From contig NZ_JAHRID010000010.1 of the NCBI RefSeq assembly GCF_019100565.1, positions 111,385 to 175,384 on the forward strand: 64,000 bases of DNA, given 5' to 3'. This DNA is from Arsukibacterium indicum (GTDB taxonomy: Bacteria; Pseudomonadota; Gammaproteobacteria; Enterobacterales; Alteromonadaceae). Positions 24,299 through 34,304 of this stretch are shown here, piece by piece; the first letter of the stretch is position 1, and every line of letters begins with the position of its first letter. The notes beneath the pieces were generated by a model. It searched no databases, had not been told where the DNA came from, and was given only the letters and a program-made list of their open reading frames with translations. The translations under genes and the position numbers were made by a program.

Positions 24299-26929
24299 TT
24301 AGCCCGAGTTGCGCATGCCAGCGGCAATACCAGCGATACTGACCATCAAAGCCCTGCTGATCATCGGGTTGACCCGCTCTGGCTGATGGCGGACCCGGTG
24401 TAACAGTTCGGCCTGCAAAATATGCAGTGGGTCTACGTAGGTGTTACGCAGCATTATTGATTCGCGGATCCAGCTCTCTTTGGCCATTAATGTATCGCTG
24501 TGAATAAGCTTTAGCAGCAAGTCACGGTCAGCCGTTAGCTGGGCTCTGAGCTCTTGTCCTAAATGTTTCAGCTCGTCCGGCACCAGCACTTTGTCATAAT
24601 AGGCGGCGATATCGACGTCGGCTTTTAAAAACACCATCTCCAGCATCGACATCCGGGTAGCGAAAAATGGCCATTGCTGCTGCATTTCATCCAGCAGTGC
24701 GGTGTTGTTCTGCTCTGCCACTTTTGCCAGGGCAGCGCCGGCGCCCAGCCAGGCCGGCAACATTAAGCGGTTTTGCGACCAGGCAAATTGCCAGGGAATT
24801 GCCCGCAGGCTTTCCACACCACCGGTTGGGTTACGCTTAGCCGGCCGGCTGCCCAGCGGCAACTGGCCCAGCTCCTGCTCGGGGGTGGCGGCGCGGAAAT
24901 AACCAACAAAGTCTTTATTGTGGCGTACCACGGCACGATACGCCTCACATGAATCGTCGGCCAGCTGCTGCATCAGTTCACGCCAGCTTTTTTTCGGTAC
25001 CGGCGGGGGCAACAATAAGCCTTCCAGTACCGCACTGGCATACAACGCCAGACTGCGTTCGGCAAGTTTAGGCAGGCCAAATTTAAAACGGATCATCTCG
25101 CCCTGCTCAGTAACCCGCAGGCCGCCGGCCAGCGAGCCCGGTGGCTGCGATAAAATAGCGGCATGGGCCGGGCCGCCGCCACGGCCAATAGTACCGCCGC
25201 GGCCATGGAATAATGTCAGTTGCACTTTAGCCTGCTGGCAAATGGCCACTAACGCTTCCTGAGCACTGTACTGCGCCCAGGCTGCAGCAAGCACGCCGGC
25301 GTCTTTGGCCGAGTCAGAGTAACCAATCATCACTTCCTGCTTACCGTTAATATAACCGCGGTACCAGTCGATACTGAGCAGGCGCTTCATGCAATCCGGC
25401 GCATTCTGTAAATCGCTGAGGGTTTCAAACAATGGCGCCACCGGCATCGGAAAACTGATGCCGGCTTCTTTTAACAGCAATTGTACTGCCAGGACATCAG
25501 ACGGTTTACCTGCCATCGAAATAACGTAAGTACTAAGCGCCTCACTACCATGCCGGGCCACAATATCGCAGGTATCCAGTACTTCCTGCACATCATCAGA
25601 CGGCTGCCAGTTTTTCGGAAATAATGGCCGGCGGTTGGCCAGCTCTGCCAGCAAGAAAGCCTGGCGGGCGCTTTCGTCCCAGGCACTGTAGTCGCCCAGC
25701 CCCAGATGCTGGGTTAATTCAGCGAATACCTGAGCATGGCGGCCGGCATCCTGACGGATATCCAGCTTTAACAAGGTTAAGCCAAAGGCATAGGCACGAC
25801 GGATGGTGTCCAGCAACCGGCCGTTGGCGATGACGGCCATACCGCAGTCCAGTAATGACTGATAGCACAGCTGCAGAGGTTCCAGTAATTGCTGATTGTG
25901 CCAGATTAAATTATCTGGCCGTTGCAGCCGGTCGTGCTTTAACGCCTCGGTTAACCAATCACGGCTGCGCAATAATCCTGCACGCAACTGGTTCAGCACC
26001 ACCCGGTAAGGCTCACTGGCGTCACCTGCTACCGCACGCAGTGCATCATTAGCCTGATACATCGACAATTCACTGCTGAGACTATCTAAATCAGCGGCAA
26101 ATAAATCGGCGGCTTTCCAGCGGCTTAACAACAGCACCTGGCGGGTAACTTTCGCCGTAACAAAAGGGTTGCCATCGCGATCACCACCCATCCAGGAAGA
26201 AAACTTCACGGGCGCTGCGTCTGGTGCCAGACCAGTACCGGTTGCGCGTAGTAGTTTATGATCCAGTTCCCGCAGAAAATCGGGAATAGCCTGCCACAAT
26301 GAGCTTTCAATGACCGCAAAACCTGATTTTGCTTCATCAACCGGGGTAGGCCGCTGTTCCCGAATTTCATTGGTGTGCCAGGCCTGGGCGATCAGCTCAC
26401 TTAATCTTAATTCAACTTTTTGCTGCTCGGCAGCGGTTAAATCGTGCTCCAGCTCAGTTAAACAGGCAGCAATTTCAGTCAGTTTATGAATAAGGGTGCG
26501 ACGTGACACTTCAGTAGGGTGGGCGGTCAGCACCAGCTCAATGGATAAATTGGCCACTGCTTCGGTGACTTTGGCGTCATCAAGCTTTTTATCGTCCAGC
26601 AGGCTGAACAACTCCTGCAGCGGTTCAGGCTTTTCGATACTGGCATGGCCAATCCGGCTGATGGTGTGATGTTGCTCGGCTAAGTTAGCCAGGTTTAAAA
26701 ACTGGGCGAAGGCCCGGGCGACCGGCAATAACTCGTCGTCGCTCAGGCTGCGTAGCACCTGCTTTAACTTGTCGGCCTGCAGTTCTTCACCCTGGCGTGC
26801 GGCCTTAGACAGCATCCTGATTTGTTCTACCCGTTCAAGGACAGCGTCGCCCAGTTGCTGGCGAATGGTTTCACCCAGCTGGGTGCCCAGCAGGCCAACA
26901 TTGGTTTTAAGTGCAGCGTAATGGTCCAT
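24299..26929 (-). CDS. ppc: phosphoenolpyruvate carboxylase
   Basis: An 876-residue anaplerotic enzyme that carboxylates phosphoenolpyruvate to oxaloacetate. Diagnostic stretches are [14 protein letters not shown] with the catalytic histidine, [24 protein letters not shown] and [14 protein letters not shown], and the C-terminus is AAGMRNSG, close to the usual MRNTG. Length matches the E. coli enzyme (883). The start has an AGAGG site. About 100 bases upstream lies a palindrome matching the PdhR operator, suggesting pyruvate-responsive control. Confidence 0.97.
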   Translation of the reverse strand: MDHYAALKTNVGLLGTQLGETIRQQLGDAVLERVEQIRMLSKAARQGEELQADKLKQVLRSLSDDELLPVARAFAQFLNLANLAEQHHTISRIGHASIEKPEPLQELFSLLDDKKLDDAKVTEAVANLSIELVLTAHPTEVSRRTLIHKLTEIAACLTELEHDLTAAEQQKVELRLSELIAQAWHTNEIREQRPTPVDEAKSGFAVIESSLWQAIPDFLRELDHKLLRATGTGLAPDAAPVKFSSWMGGDRDGNPFVTAKVTRQVLLLSRWKAADLFAADLDSLSSELSMYQANDALRAVAGDASEPYRVVLNQLRAGLLRSRDWLTEALKHDRLQRPDNLIWHNQQLLEPLQLCYQSLLDCGMAVIANGRLLDTIRRAYAFGLTLLKLDIRQDAGRHAQVFAELTQHLGLGDYSAWDESARQAFLLAELANRRPLFPKNWQPSDDVQEVLDTCDIVARHGSEALSTYVISMAGKPSDVLAVQLLLKEAGISFPMPVAPLFETLSDLQNAPDCMKRLLSIDWYRGYINGKQEVMIGYSDSAKDAGVLAAAWAQYSAQEALVAICQQAKVQLTLFHGRGGTIGRGGGPAHAAILSQPPGSLAGGLRVTEQGEMIRFKFGLPKLAERSLALYASAVLEGLLLPPPVPKKSWRELMQQLADDSCEAYRAVVRHNKDFVGYFRAATPEQELGQLPLGSRPAKRNPTGGVESLRAIPWQFAWSQNRLMLPAWLGAGAALAKVAEQNNTALLDEMQQQWPFFATRMSMLEMVFLKADVDIAAYYDKVLVPDELKHLGQELRAQLTADRDLLLKLIHSDTLMAKESWIRESIMLRNTYVDPLHILQAELLHRVRHQPERVNPMISRALMVSIAGIAAGMRNSG

Positions 26930-27028
26930 TTCAGCGCCTCTGTTTTTGATTAAGTAGCAGTAATAGACTCACCCTAGCCTGTTATCAATTGGTACTCAAC
27001 ACTGATAGATTACAAAAGCAGCAACGAA

Positions 27029-27043
27029 ATTGGTAAGACCAAA
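27029..27043. promoter_or_regulatory. PdhR-like operator upstream of ppc
   Basis: The bases ATTGGTAAGACCAAA contain the inverted repeat TTGGT-AAG-ACCAA. This matches the published PdhR half-site consensus ATTGGT-N3-ACCAAT with a single end mismatch. PdhR is a GntR-family repressor relieved by pyruvate. The site is 100 bases from the ppc start and 131 from the divergent gene at 27174, so it could serve either. Confidence 0.6.
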
Positions 27044-27173
27044 TTACCAAAACCCTTAGTTGTTGTCAGATATTCGTCAGCTTCAATCTATCCGGCGATT
27101 CTGGTATTGACTTAAATAAGTCGCTGCAGCCATGCTATAGTCCATTATTATTTTTTAAACGGTAAAACGCCTG

Positions 27174-27890
27174 ATGTCCACACCAGCCAGCACCCCGGCC
27201 CGCCCGGTTAAACAAAAAAAATCGGGTTTTCTAAGCAATATGATTTTTAATATTGTGATCCCGGCAGTGATACTCAGCCGGTTCAGTGGCGAAGACGCCC
27301 TGGGCCCGGTATGGGGCGTAGTAGTGGCGCTGGCCTTTCCGCTGCTGTTTGGCTTATGGGAGCTGTTGCAATCGGGCAAGGTTAATTTTTACTCAATTCT
27401 CGGTATTATCAGTGTATTGCTGACCGGCGGTATCAGCTTGCTGCAGCTGGACCCGGCTTACATTGCGATTAAAGAGGCGATGATCCCGGCAATCATTGGT
27501 ATTATTGTCCTGATAAGCCAATACACACCCTACCCGCTGGTAAAAAAACTGCTGATTAATCCCGACTTACTGGATACCGACAAACTGTATCAGGCACTGG
27601 CAGCACAACAAAACCGCGAACTATTTGAGCAACGGGTGGCCCGTGCCGGCTATGTTGTCGCGTTAGCATTTTTTGTCTCTGCCGTACTGAATTATGTGCT
27701 GGCTAAGGCAATTGTCGTCAGTCAGCCAGGCACCACGGCTTATGCCGAAGAGCTGGGCCGGATGACCTGGCTAAGCTATCCGGTTATTGTGCTGCCGGTA
27801 ATGGTGCTGTTAATGGGCGCCATAATTTATATGTTTAGCCAGATAGGCAAGCTTACCCGGCAGTCACTGGAAGACTTTATTCTGCAGTAG
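27174..27890 (+). CDS. VC0807-family integral membrane protein
   Basis: A 238-residue protein with about six membrane helices: FGLWELLQSG follows the first pair, then two helices around residues 80-120, one at about 160-180 and a final one near 205-225. The short polar N-terminus is rich in Pro, Ala and Lys. It belongs to a conserved family of unknown function known from Vibrio (VC0807). Its last 14 bases overlap the end of the convergent sodium-channel gene. No reaction or partner can be stated from sequence. Confidence 0.75.
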   Translation: MSTPASTPARPVKQKKSGFLSNMIFNIVIPAVILSRFSGEDALGPVWGVVVALAFPLLFGLWELLQSGKVNFYSILGIISVLLTGGISLLQLDPAYIAIKEAMIPAIIGIIVLISQYTPYPLVKKLLINPDLLDTDKLYQALAAQQNRELFEQRVARAGYVVALAFFVSAVLNYVLAKAIVVSQPGTTAYAEELGRMTWLSYPVIVLPVMVLLMGAIIYMFSQIGKLTRQSLEDFILQ

Positions 27891-28713
27891 GCTTTTTCAG
27901 TTCACTGCGCAGGCTTTGCAGCTCTTGTTGTAACTGCTGCATCTGCAGTAATAGCTGTTGCTGAGTCGCCTGATCAGCATCATGTTCCTCTTTATGCTCT
28001 TCGTCATGCATGCTTTGTACGGCATTTACTATTACCGCAATAAACAGGTTTAACATGGTAAAAGTAGCAATAAGAATAAAAGGCACGAAAAACGCCCAGG
28101 CATACGGGAACTCGGCAATAACCGGCCTGGCGATGCCCATTGACCAGCTTTCCAGCGTCATGATCTGGAACAGGGTGTACAGCGATGCCCCGAGGCTGCC
28201 AAACCAGTCGGGAAAGGCTTCGCCAAACAACTTGGTCACCATTACTGCCGCCACGTAATAAATTAATGCCAGCACCATGGCAATAGACAGCATGCCGTTT
28301 AGCGACTTAATTAATGCGCCGACAATTTTGCGCATCGACGGCACAAAGGTCAGTACTCTTAGCACCCGCAATACCCGCAGCGCCCGCAATACAGCAAAAG
28401 GCCCACTGGCAGGCACTAAGGCAATGCCCACCACAATAAAATCGAAAATACTCCAGCCATCTTTAAAAAATGCCAGCCGGTGCACATAAATTCGCAGGCC
28501 AATTTCCACTACAAACACGGCCAGAATTATTTTATCAAACAGCAACAGCGCCGGGCCAACGGCCTGCATTATCGCTGCAGAGGTTTCCAGCCCAAGAATG
28601 ACGGCATTAATTAAAATCAGCGTTAACAAGGTGCGTTGCACACTGGTGCGCTGCAGAAAATGGCCTGCTTTATGTCGCAAAGCGCTTACCCCAGGCAAAC
28701 TGTTACTACTCAT
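27877..28713 (-). CDS. bacterial voltage-gated sodium channel (BacNav/NaChBac type)
   Basis: A 278-residue six-helix subunit expected to work as a homotetramer. The S4 voltage sensor has four arginines at three-residue spacing (R110, R113, R116, R119). The pore carries the selectivity filter TLESWSM at 186-192, the TLESW signature of prokaryotic sodium channels. S6 ends at about residue 230, followed by a charged neck and a glutamine-rich coiled coil (about 245-272) that fits the tetramerisation helix. Such channels let marine bacteria admit sodium and have been linked to motility and pH behaviour in alkaliphiles. Confidence 0.93.
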   Translation of the reverse strand: MSSNSLPGVSALRHKAGHFLQRTSVQRTLLTLILINAVILGLETSAAIMQAVGPALLLFDKIILAVFVVEIGLRIYVHRLAFFKDGWSIFDFIVVGIALVPASGPFAVLRALRVLRVLRVLTFVPSMRKIVGALIKSLNGMLSIAMVLALIYYVAAVMVTKLFGEAFPDWFGSLGASLYTLFQIMTLESWSMGIARPVIAEFPYAWAFFVPFILIATFTMLNLFIAVIVNAVQSMHDEEHKEEHDADQATQQQLLLQMQQLQQELQSLRSELKKPTAE

Positions 28714-28998
28714 ATCGCACCTCTGAATTAAACTGGCGCTATTGTATGACAGCAGTAAATGCCGTCAATCGCTGAATGCTGGCTTGGAAGACAATAATTG
28801 CCACTTAGCAAGTTGCGTTAAAAGTTTGTTGAAGCACAATTAGAGAACCGGCAGTGCGTGGTGCTATTGGTTACTTTAACGATATAGCGTCGCGTTGGCT
28901 GCCATCTATACTGAACTAATCTCTATATAAACCACCAGAACAACTACTGTGTTTAACAGTGGGATTAAAAACGGATTTAGCATTGGAGGAACACCTAA

Positions 28999-29898
28999 TT
29001 GTCACATGCCCTTTTGCTGGTAAACCCTAATAGCCGCAATGGTCAGGCGGCTGAGCTGGACGAAGCAATAGCGCTGCTTGAGGCATCGGGCTTTGAGATT
29101 AATGTGCATTTAACAGAGAGCGAAGCTGATATGCTGGCGAAAATTGCCGGTTACCCGCAACAAGACGGCATCGTCATTATTGCCGGTGGCGATGGCACTA
29201 TCAGCTCGGCGCTGGCAACAATTAAAAAGCACCAACACACCCTGGCAATTCTGCCGCTGGGTACCGGCAACGACTTTGCCCGCTCTCTGGGTATTTCTCT
29301 GGATATTGCAGCAGCAACCAATACAATTATTGCCGGCAGGCGGCAACGGATAAACCTGGCAACAGTTAACGATAACTACTTTGTCAATGTTGCCCATCTT
29401 GGCCTGGGTGTAGACGTAACCCATGAGTTGACACCTGAATCTAAAAAACACTTTGGTGTATTTGCTTACCTGGGGGCATTTTTCAGTGCCATAAAGCGCA
29501 ACCGCAGCTTCAAACTAAAAATAAAAGCAGATGACTGGCAATGCTCAGTTAAAGCTATTCATCTGGCAGTAGGCAATGGCCGCTATTATGGGGGTGGTAA
29601 TATTGTTGATGACGCGGCAACAATACAAGATGGCAAACTGAGCTTATTCTGCATTAGGCCGCAACACTGGTGGCAGCTGCTACTGCTGGGGCCCAGTTTA
29701 CGAAATGGTAATTTGCGTCCAGCCGAGCGGGTAATCTGCAGACGCGCCAAAGAAATCATTATTAACACCAAGCGACCGATAGAACTTGAAGCTGATGGTG
29801 AGTTTAAAACCAAAACGCCAGCAGAGTTTAAAGTGATCCCTGAGGCTATAGAAGTGATCGCAGGTTCTGTTCCTCAGCCAACAACTGATAAGGTTTAA
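28999..29898 (+). CDS. diacylglycerol/lipid kinase family protein (YegS/BmrU-like)
   Basis: A 299-residue lipid kinase. The N-terminal DAGK catalytic domain has LLVNPNSRNG, IIAGGDGTISSAL (the GGDG nucleotide site) and LPLGTGNDFARSLGI; the C-terminal beta domain includes AVGNGRYYGGG. It probably phosphorylates a membrane lipid at the cytoplasmic face. The start codon is TTG at 28999, supported by a strong GGAGGA site eight bases upstream and by the absence of a suitable ATG. One base separates its stop codon from the next gene, so the two form an operon. Confidence 0.9.
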   Translation: MSHALLLVNPNSRNGQAAELDEAIALLEASGFEINVHLTESEADMLAKIAGYPQQDGIVIIAGGDGTISSALATIKKHQHTLAILPLGTGNDFARSLGISLDIAAATNTIIAGRRQRINLATVNDNYFVNVAHLGLGVDVTHELTPESKKHFGVFAYLGAFFSAIKRNRSFKLKIKADDWQCSVKAIHLAVGNGRYYGGGNIVDDAATIQDGKLSLFCIRPQHWWQLLLLGPSLRNGNLRPAERVICRRAKEIIINTKRPIELEADGEFKTKTPAEFKVIPEAIEVIAGSVPQPTTDKV

Positions 29899-29899
29899 T

Positions 29900-30340
29900 A
29901 TGTCAATCCTACGCACTGATAACCAGGCTGATAGCCTGGAAATTCTGAAATTAGTGAGAGAAACAGCAGACTACTATCGGCAAATGGCTGAGCTGCTGGC
30001 AGAAGATAATCTTGATAAGCCCTTAACTAATCTTGGCCGTGAGCGGGAAACCTTTACTAGCCCCTTTGAAAAAGTGGTTAAACAGTTGGGCGAATTACCT
30101 GCCAGGCCCGATCCTGATAAAGAGTTGATGCAGCAGCTTGGCGGTAAGCTCAGCCAACTGTTCTCTACTGATGCCAGAAATACCATTTTGGACAAGTGTC
30201 TGGAACATGACCACGAACTTGCTGACCTTGTCAGACATACTAAGCTCGGCGAGCTGTCGGCCGATATTCAGCAACTACTGGATCAGTTGGCTGACAACCT
30301 TAATAAAAGTAAAAAAATAATTCAGGCGCTAAAAGTTTAA
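29900..30340 (+). CDS. hypothetical helical protein, lipid-kinase operon partner
   Basis: A 146-residue soluble protein, predicted almost entirely alpha-helical, rich in Leu, Glu, Asp and Lys, with no signal or membrane helix. Heptad-like patterns appear at residues 12-45 and 110-146, so a four-helix bundle is plausible. I do not recognise the family. It begins one base after the lipid-kinase stop codon and has no promoter of its own, which suggests a related role. Confidence 0.65.
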   Translation: MSILRTDNQADSLEILKLVRETADYYRQMAELLAEDNLDKPLTNLGRERETFTSPFEKVVKQLGELPARPDPDKELMQQLGGKLSQLFSTDARNTILDKCLEHDHELADLVRHTKLGELSADIQQLLDQLADNLNKSKKIIQALKV

Positions 30341-30364
30341 GCAGTGATGGCAGTATCAGGCAGC

Positions 30365-31543
30365 TTATTCACTGCCTGCCTGCTTAAACCTTTTGAACGC
30401 AGCAGTTAAGTCGGCCAGCAAATCATCAACATGCTCCAGGCCAATATGTAGCCTGATAAGCGGCCCACTGTATGGCCATTTGCTGGCCGTGCGCAGTTTC
30501 TGCAGTTGCATGGTGGCGGTTACCAGGCTTTCATAGCCGCCCCAGGAAAAGCCCATTTTAAAATGATGCATGCCTTCAATAAACGCCTCGACCTGGCGTT
30601 GACTACCCTGTTTTAACACGAAGGAAAACAAGCCATTGCTGCCGCAGAAATCACGCTTAAAGATGGCATGGCCCGGATGCGACGGTAATGCCGGGTGCAA
30701 CACGGTTTCAACTTCAGGCCGCTGCTGCAGCCAGTTGGCGACAGTGAGCGCACTTTGCTCATGCTGTTGCATCCGCACCGCTAAGGTACGCAAACCTCGC
30801 AGCGCGGTGTAGGCGTCATCAGCTGAAGCGCAGTAACCCATTAAATAACTGTGTTCGCGAAGCTTCGGCCAGTGTTTTTCATTAGCACTGGCGGTACCCA
30901 GCATTACATCGGAATGACCCACTATATACTTAGTGGCTGCCTGAATGGAGATATCTACCCCCAACTGAAACGGCTGACATAAAATGGGTGACGCCCAGGT
31001 GTTGTCTAAAATAGTCACAATATTGTGCTGCTGCGCCACCGCGCAAATGGCGGGTATATCCTGCATATCAAAACTGAGTGAGCCCGGAGACTCCAGAAAT
31101 ATCACTTTGGTATTGGCTTTAATTAAACTGGCAATTGCACTGCCAATTTGCGGATCATAATAAGTGGTTTCAACACCGTAGCCTTTAAGTAACTTATCAC
31201 ACAGTGCCCGGGTAGGTTCGTATACACTGTCGACCATTAATAAATGGTCGCCACTTTGTAAAAAAGCCAGTAAGGCACCGCTTACTGCAGCCGCCCCACA
31301 AGGGTATAAGGCACAACCGGCCCCACCTTCAAGTTCACAGATTGCTTCCTGCAGCGCAAAATGGGTATCGGTGCCTCGCCGGCCATAAAACGGTACCCGG
31401 TTACCTCGTTGCAACGTAGCCTGTTTTAATTCACTGAATGTATCAAACACTATGGTAGAAGCCCTTACCAGCGGTGGGTTAACAGCGTAACCGGTATACT
31501 TTTTTGCCCGGCCGACATTAATTAGTTTAGTGTTTTTATGCAT
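30365..31543 (-). CDS. metC: cystathionine beta-lyase
   Basis: A 392-residue fold-type I PLP enzyme of the Cys/Met metabolism family that cleaves cystathionine to homocysteine, pyruvate and ammonia. Features are the N-terminal YAVNPPLVRASTIVFD, YGRRGTDTHFAL, LDNTWASP with the PLP aspartate, and the PLP lysine K205 in AATKYIVGHSD. A reading from 31621 is open, but its first 26 codons contain a MetJ operator, and the ATG at 31543 matches homologues. The beta-lyase identity rather than a gamma-lyase one is based on overall MetC likeness. Confidence 0.88.
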   Translation of the reverse strand: MHKNTKLINVGRAKKYTGYAVNPPLVRASTIVFDTFSELKQATLQRGNRVPFYGRRGTDTHFALQEAICELEGGAGCALYPCGAAAVSGALLAFLQSGDHLLMVDSVYEPTRALCDKLLKGYGVETTYYDPQIGSAIASLIKANTKVIFLESPGSLSFDMQDIPAICAVAQQHNIVTILDNTWASPILCQPFQLGVDISIQAATKYIVGHSDVMLGTASANEKHWPKLREHSYLMGYCASADDAYTALRGLRTLAVRMQQHEQSALTVANWLQQRPEVETVLHPALPSHPGHAIFKRDFCGSNGLFSFVLKQGSQRQVEAFIEGMHHFKMGFSWGGYESLVTATMQLQKLRTASKWPYSGPLIRLHIGLEHVDDLLADLTAAFKRFKQAGSE

Positions 31544-31578
31544 AAATGCGCCCCGCTGCGACCTTAGTCGGATATATA

Positions 31579-31594
31579 AGCCATCTGGATGTCT
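31579..31594 (-). promoter_or_regulatory. MetJ operator upstream of metC
   Basis: On the minus strand two adjacent octamers read AGACATCC and AGATGGCT, a pair of met boxes in exact 8-base register, 36 bases before the metC ATG. This is the expected place for repression by MetJ with S-adenosylmethionine. Confidence 0.7.
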
Positions 31595-31704
31595 GTAACA
31601 TGCTAACCTGTTTTCCAGCAAAGATCACGATACAACGCTGCGACCGCTTGATCCAGTCGCTATTAACAGCAGTATTGCACTATTGATACAAAGTTTGCGG
31701 AAGT

Positions 31705-31733
31705 TTGACAAGCCTGAAGCGGCAGCCTACGTT
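31705..31733 (+). promoter_or_regulatory. possible sigma-70 promoter of the TonB receptor gene
   Basis: A perfect TTGACA at 31705-31710 is followed after 17 bases by TACGTT (31728-31733), a weak -10. It lies 27 bases before the receptor ATG, whose AAGGAG ribosome site is clear. Confidence 0.35.
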
Positions 31734-31759
31734 TTAATGATAACAACAAGGAGCTAACT

Positions 31760-34261
31760 ATGCGCAGTGCAGCACTACACCCTCTGGTACTGGCGATCAG
31801 TACCGCTTTGCTAAGCCCCGCTTTTGCTGTGCAGGCGCAAAGTAATGAAAACCAGCAAGCCGCTGAACAAAAAATAGAACAAATCGTCGTCACCGGTACC
31901 CGGGTTGCCGGGCGATCAGTAGATGATACTGCCGTACCCATTGATATTGTTGGTGTTGAAGCGCTTGAACGCTCCGGCTCTACTGAACTGAATCAGGTGC
32001 TATCCGTTGCCCTGCCGTCGTTTAACTTTCCACGCCCCGGCCTTGCGGACGGCACGGATACCATTCGCCCGGCTACGTTGCGCGGCCTGGGACCTGATCA
32101 ATCCCTGGTGCTGGTTAACTCGAAACGGCGCCATGCTGCCTCACTGGTGAACGTTAATGGTACCGTTGGCCGTGGTAGTTCAGCAGTCGATTTAAATACC
32201 ATTCCGACAGCCGCCATTCGCAGTGTGGAAGTGTTACGTGACGGCGCATCAGCTCAATATGGTTCAGACGCTATTGCCGGGGTAATTAATGTGAGGCTGC
32301 GTGAAGCCAGCGAGGGTGGCAATGTAACCCTGTCTTATGGTTATCGTGACTCAGCCTATACGGTCCCGACCACACCTCCCCCGGCTGGCGCCACCTGGAA
32401 TGCACCCGCTGAAATTAAACGCAGTGTTAATGATGGTGAAACCCTTAACTTAGCCGGCTGGAAAGGGTTTGCCCTGCCTGGTAATGGTTATCTGACCATT
32501 GCCGCAGAGCTGAAAGACGCAGAGCGCACCGAGCGTGGCGGTTACGACTATCGTCAGCAATATCCGCTGATTGGCGGCGAATATGACCCCCGCGAACAAA
32601 CCATTGAACGCTTTAATGCCTGGTACGGTGAACCTGAGCTGCAGCAATTTACCCTGTTTGCCAATGCCGGCCTGATGTTGGACAGCGGCAAACTGTATGG
32701 CTGGGCCAGCTTTCAGGACAGATCAGCCCGCTCTGGTGGTTTTTACCGGCGGGCGCTGGATGACAGAAACGTTATTGAAGTGCATCCGGACGGTTTTCTG
32801 CCGATAATTGCCCCTGAAGTGACTGATACCAGCTTTGCGGTAGGTTACGAGTGGGATATTGCTGACTGGAGTATGGATGCCTCGGTGGTTTATGGTATGA
32901 ATGAGATGGCTTTTACCATTGAAAACACGGTAAACCGCTCTATTGGCCCAACCAGCAAAACAGAATTCGATGCCGGCGGGTTTGACTATGACCAATGGGT
33001 GTTTAACTTTTCAGGGGTGACCTCCTTCGACATTGCCAGCTTTGCCTCGCCGGTAAATATGGCCACCGGCATTGAAATTCGGCGTGAAGGCTACTCGATT
33101 TTTGCCGGCGAACCAGACTCGTACCGCAACGGTGGTGTGTTACTGCCCAATGGCAACCCGACCCAGTCTGGCTCTCAGGTATTTCCTGGTTTCAGGCCGG
33201 CCAATGCCGTAGACGAAAGCCGGCGCGCTATTGGTGTTTATGTCGATCTTGAAGCGAACCTAACCGATAACCTTCTGGGTTCAGTAGCTTTGCGGGCGGA
33301 GGATTATTCCGACTTTGGTAATAATATTACCGGTAAACTGGCGCTACGTTATGATGTCAGTGACAGCGTCGGCCTAAGGGGTAGCCTGCAAAATGGCTTT
33401 CGGGCGCCGTCACTGCAACAGCAGTATTTTACCAGTACCTCGACTAATTTTATCGACGGTGTGCCGTTTGACATTACTACCTTCCCCGTTAACAATCCGG
33501 CGGCTATTGCCCTGGGTGCCACCCCGCTCGACGCCGAAGAATCCGTTAACCTGTCACTTGGAGCGGTATTCCGGCTGGGAGATTTAACCCTCACCATAGA
33601 TGGCTACCGGATAGATATAGATGACAGAATAGTTTTGTCAGAAAACCTGACCCAGGCCAATGTCCGTGCCTACCTGGAATCGCTGGGTTTAATTGGTATT
33701 GGTGGTGGTCGCTTCTTTATTAACGGGGTTGATACTGAAACTCAGGGTGTGGACATTGTGGCTAATTACCCGGTGTTTACCGGCAACAGTGGTCGTTTCG
33801 ACCTGACGCTGGTTGCCAACTTTAACAGCACTGATGTCACCCGCACCCCTGAAACAGCTGAGTTATCTGCACTGGACCCTGCTCCGGAGCTGTTTGGCCG
33901 GGTTAATGTACTGACCTTTGAGAAAGGCAACCCAAAAAGTAAGTTCGGTGCGCATGTTAACTGGAGCCTGGAGCGCTTTGGTGCTACCTTCCGCGCAACC
34001 CGTTATGGCGAAGTGCTGACCCCCAATGCTAACCCTGCCAATGATTTCACCCTCAGCGCGAAAACTCTGCTGGATGTGGAAGCGCGCTATCAGCTGACAG
34101 ATAATATGAAGCTGGCGTTTGGCGCAGATAACCTGTTGGACGAATATCCGGACGCTTTCCCGGTTAGTTTAAATGGCACCGGCAATACGCCTTTTTCCAA
34201 CTACTCACCCTATGGTCGTTCCGGCCGGCTGGTGTATGGCAGAGTCAGTTACGATTTTTAA
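31760..34261 (+). CDS. TonB-dependent outer-membrane receptor
   Basis: An 833-residue receptor with signal peptide ending near VQAQS, a TonB-box-like segment (IEQIVVTGTR), a plug with ATLRGLGPDQSLVLVN, VEVLRDGASAQYGSDAIAGVINV, and a beta barrel ending in the aromatic RVSYDF. The plug pattern (LVLVNSKRRH, RGSSAVDLNTIP) is that of receptors found widely in Alteromonadales and Xanthomonads for iron complexes or oligosaccharides; the substrate is undetermined. It is divergent from metC and ends before a terminator at 34282. Confidence 0.93.
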   Translation: MRSAALHPLVLAISTALLSPAFAVQAQSNENQQAAEQKIEQIVVTGTRVAGRSVDDTAVPIDIVGVEALERSGSTELNQVLSVALPSFNFPRPGLADGTDTIRPATLRGLGPDQSLVLVNSKRRHAASLVNVNGTVGRGSSAVDLNTIPTAAIRSVEVLRDGASAQYGSDAIAGVINVRLREASEGGNVTLSYGYRDSAYTVPTTPPPAGATWNAPAEIKRSVNDGETLNLAGWKGFALPGNGYLTIAAELKDAERTERGGYDYRQQYPLIGGEYDPREQTIERFNAWYGEPELQQFTLFANAGLMLDSGKLYGWASFQDRSARSGGFYRRALDDRNVIEVHPDGFLPIIAPEVTDTSFAVGYEWDIADWSMDASVVYGMNEMAFTIENTVNRSIGPTSKTEFDAGGFDYDQWVFNFSGVTSFDIASFASPVNMATGIEIRREGYSIFAGEPDSYRNGGVLLPNGNPTQSGSQVFPGFRPANAVDESRRAIGVYVDLEANLTDNLLGSVALRAEDYSDFGNNITGKLALRYDVSDSVGLRGSLQNGFRAPSLQQQYFTSTSTNFIDGVPFDITTFPVNNPAAIALGATPLDAEESVNLSLGAVFRLGDLTLTIDGYRIDIDDRIVLSENLTQANVRAYLESLGLIGIGGGRFFINGVDTETQGVDIVANYPVFTGNSGRFDLTLVANFNSTDVTRTPETAELSALDPAPELFGRVNVLTFEKGNPKSKFGAHVNWSLERFGATFRATRYGEVLTPNANPANDFTLSAKTLLDVEARYQLTDNMKLAFGADNLLDEYPDAFPVSLNGTGNTPFSNYSPYGRSGRLVYGRVSYDF

Positions 34262-34281
34262 AGCGTAAGGCTTATCTGTAG

Positions 34282-34304
34282 AAAGGCGCTTCAGCGCCTT
34301 TTTT
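34282..34304 (+). terminator. rho-independent terminator after the second TonB receptor
   Basis: AAAGGCGCT and AGCGCCTTT form a 9-bp inverted repeat separated by TC and followed by T residues. It overlaps the last codon of the convergent EAL gene and can act in both directions. Confidence 0.85.
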
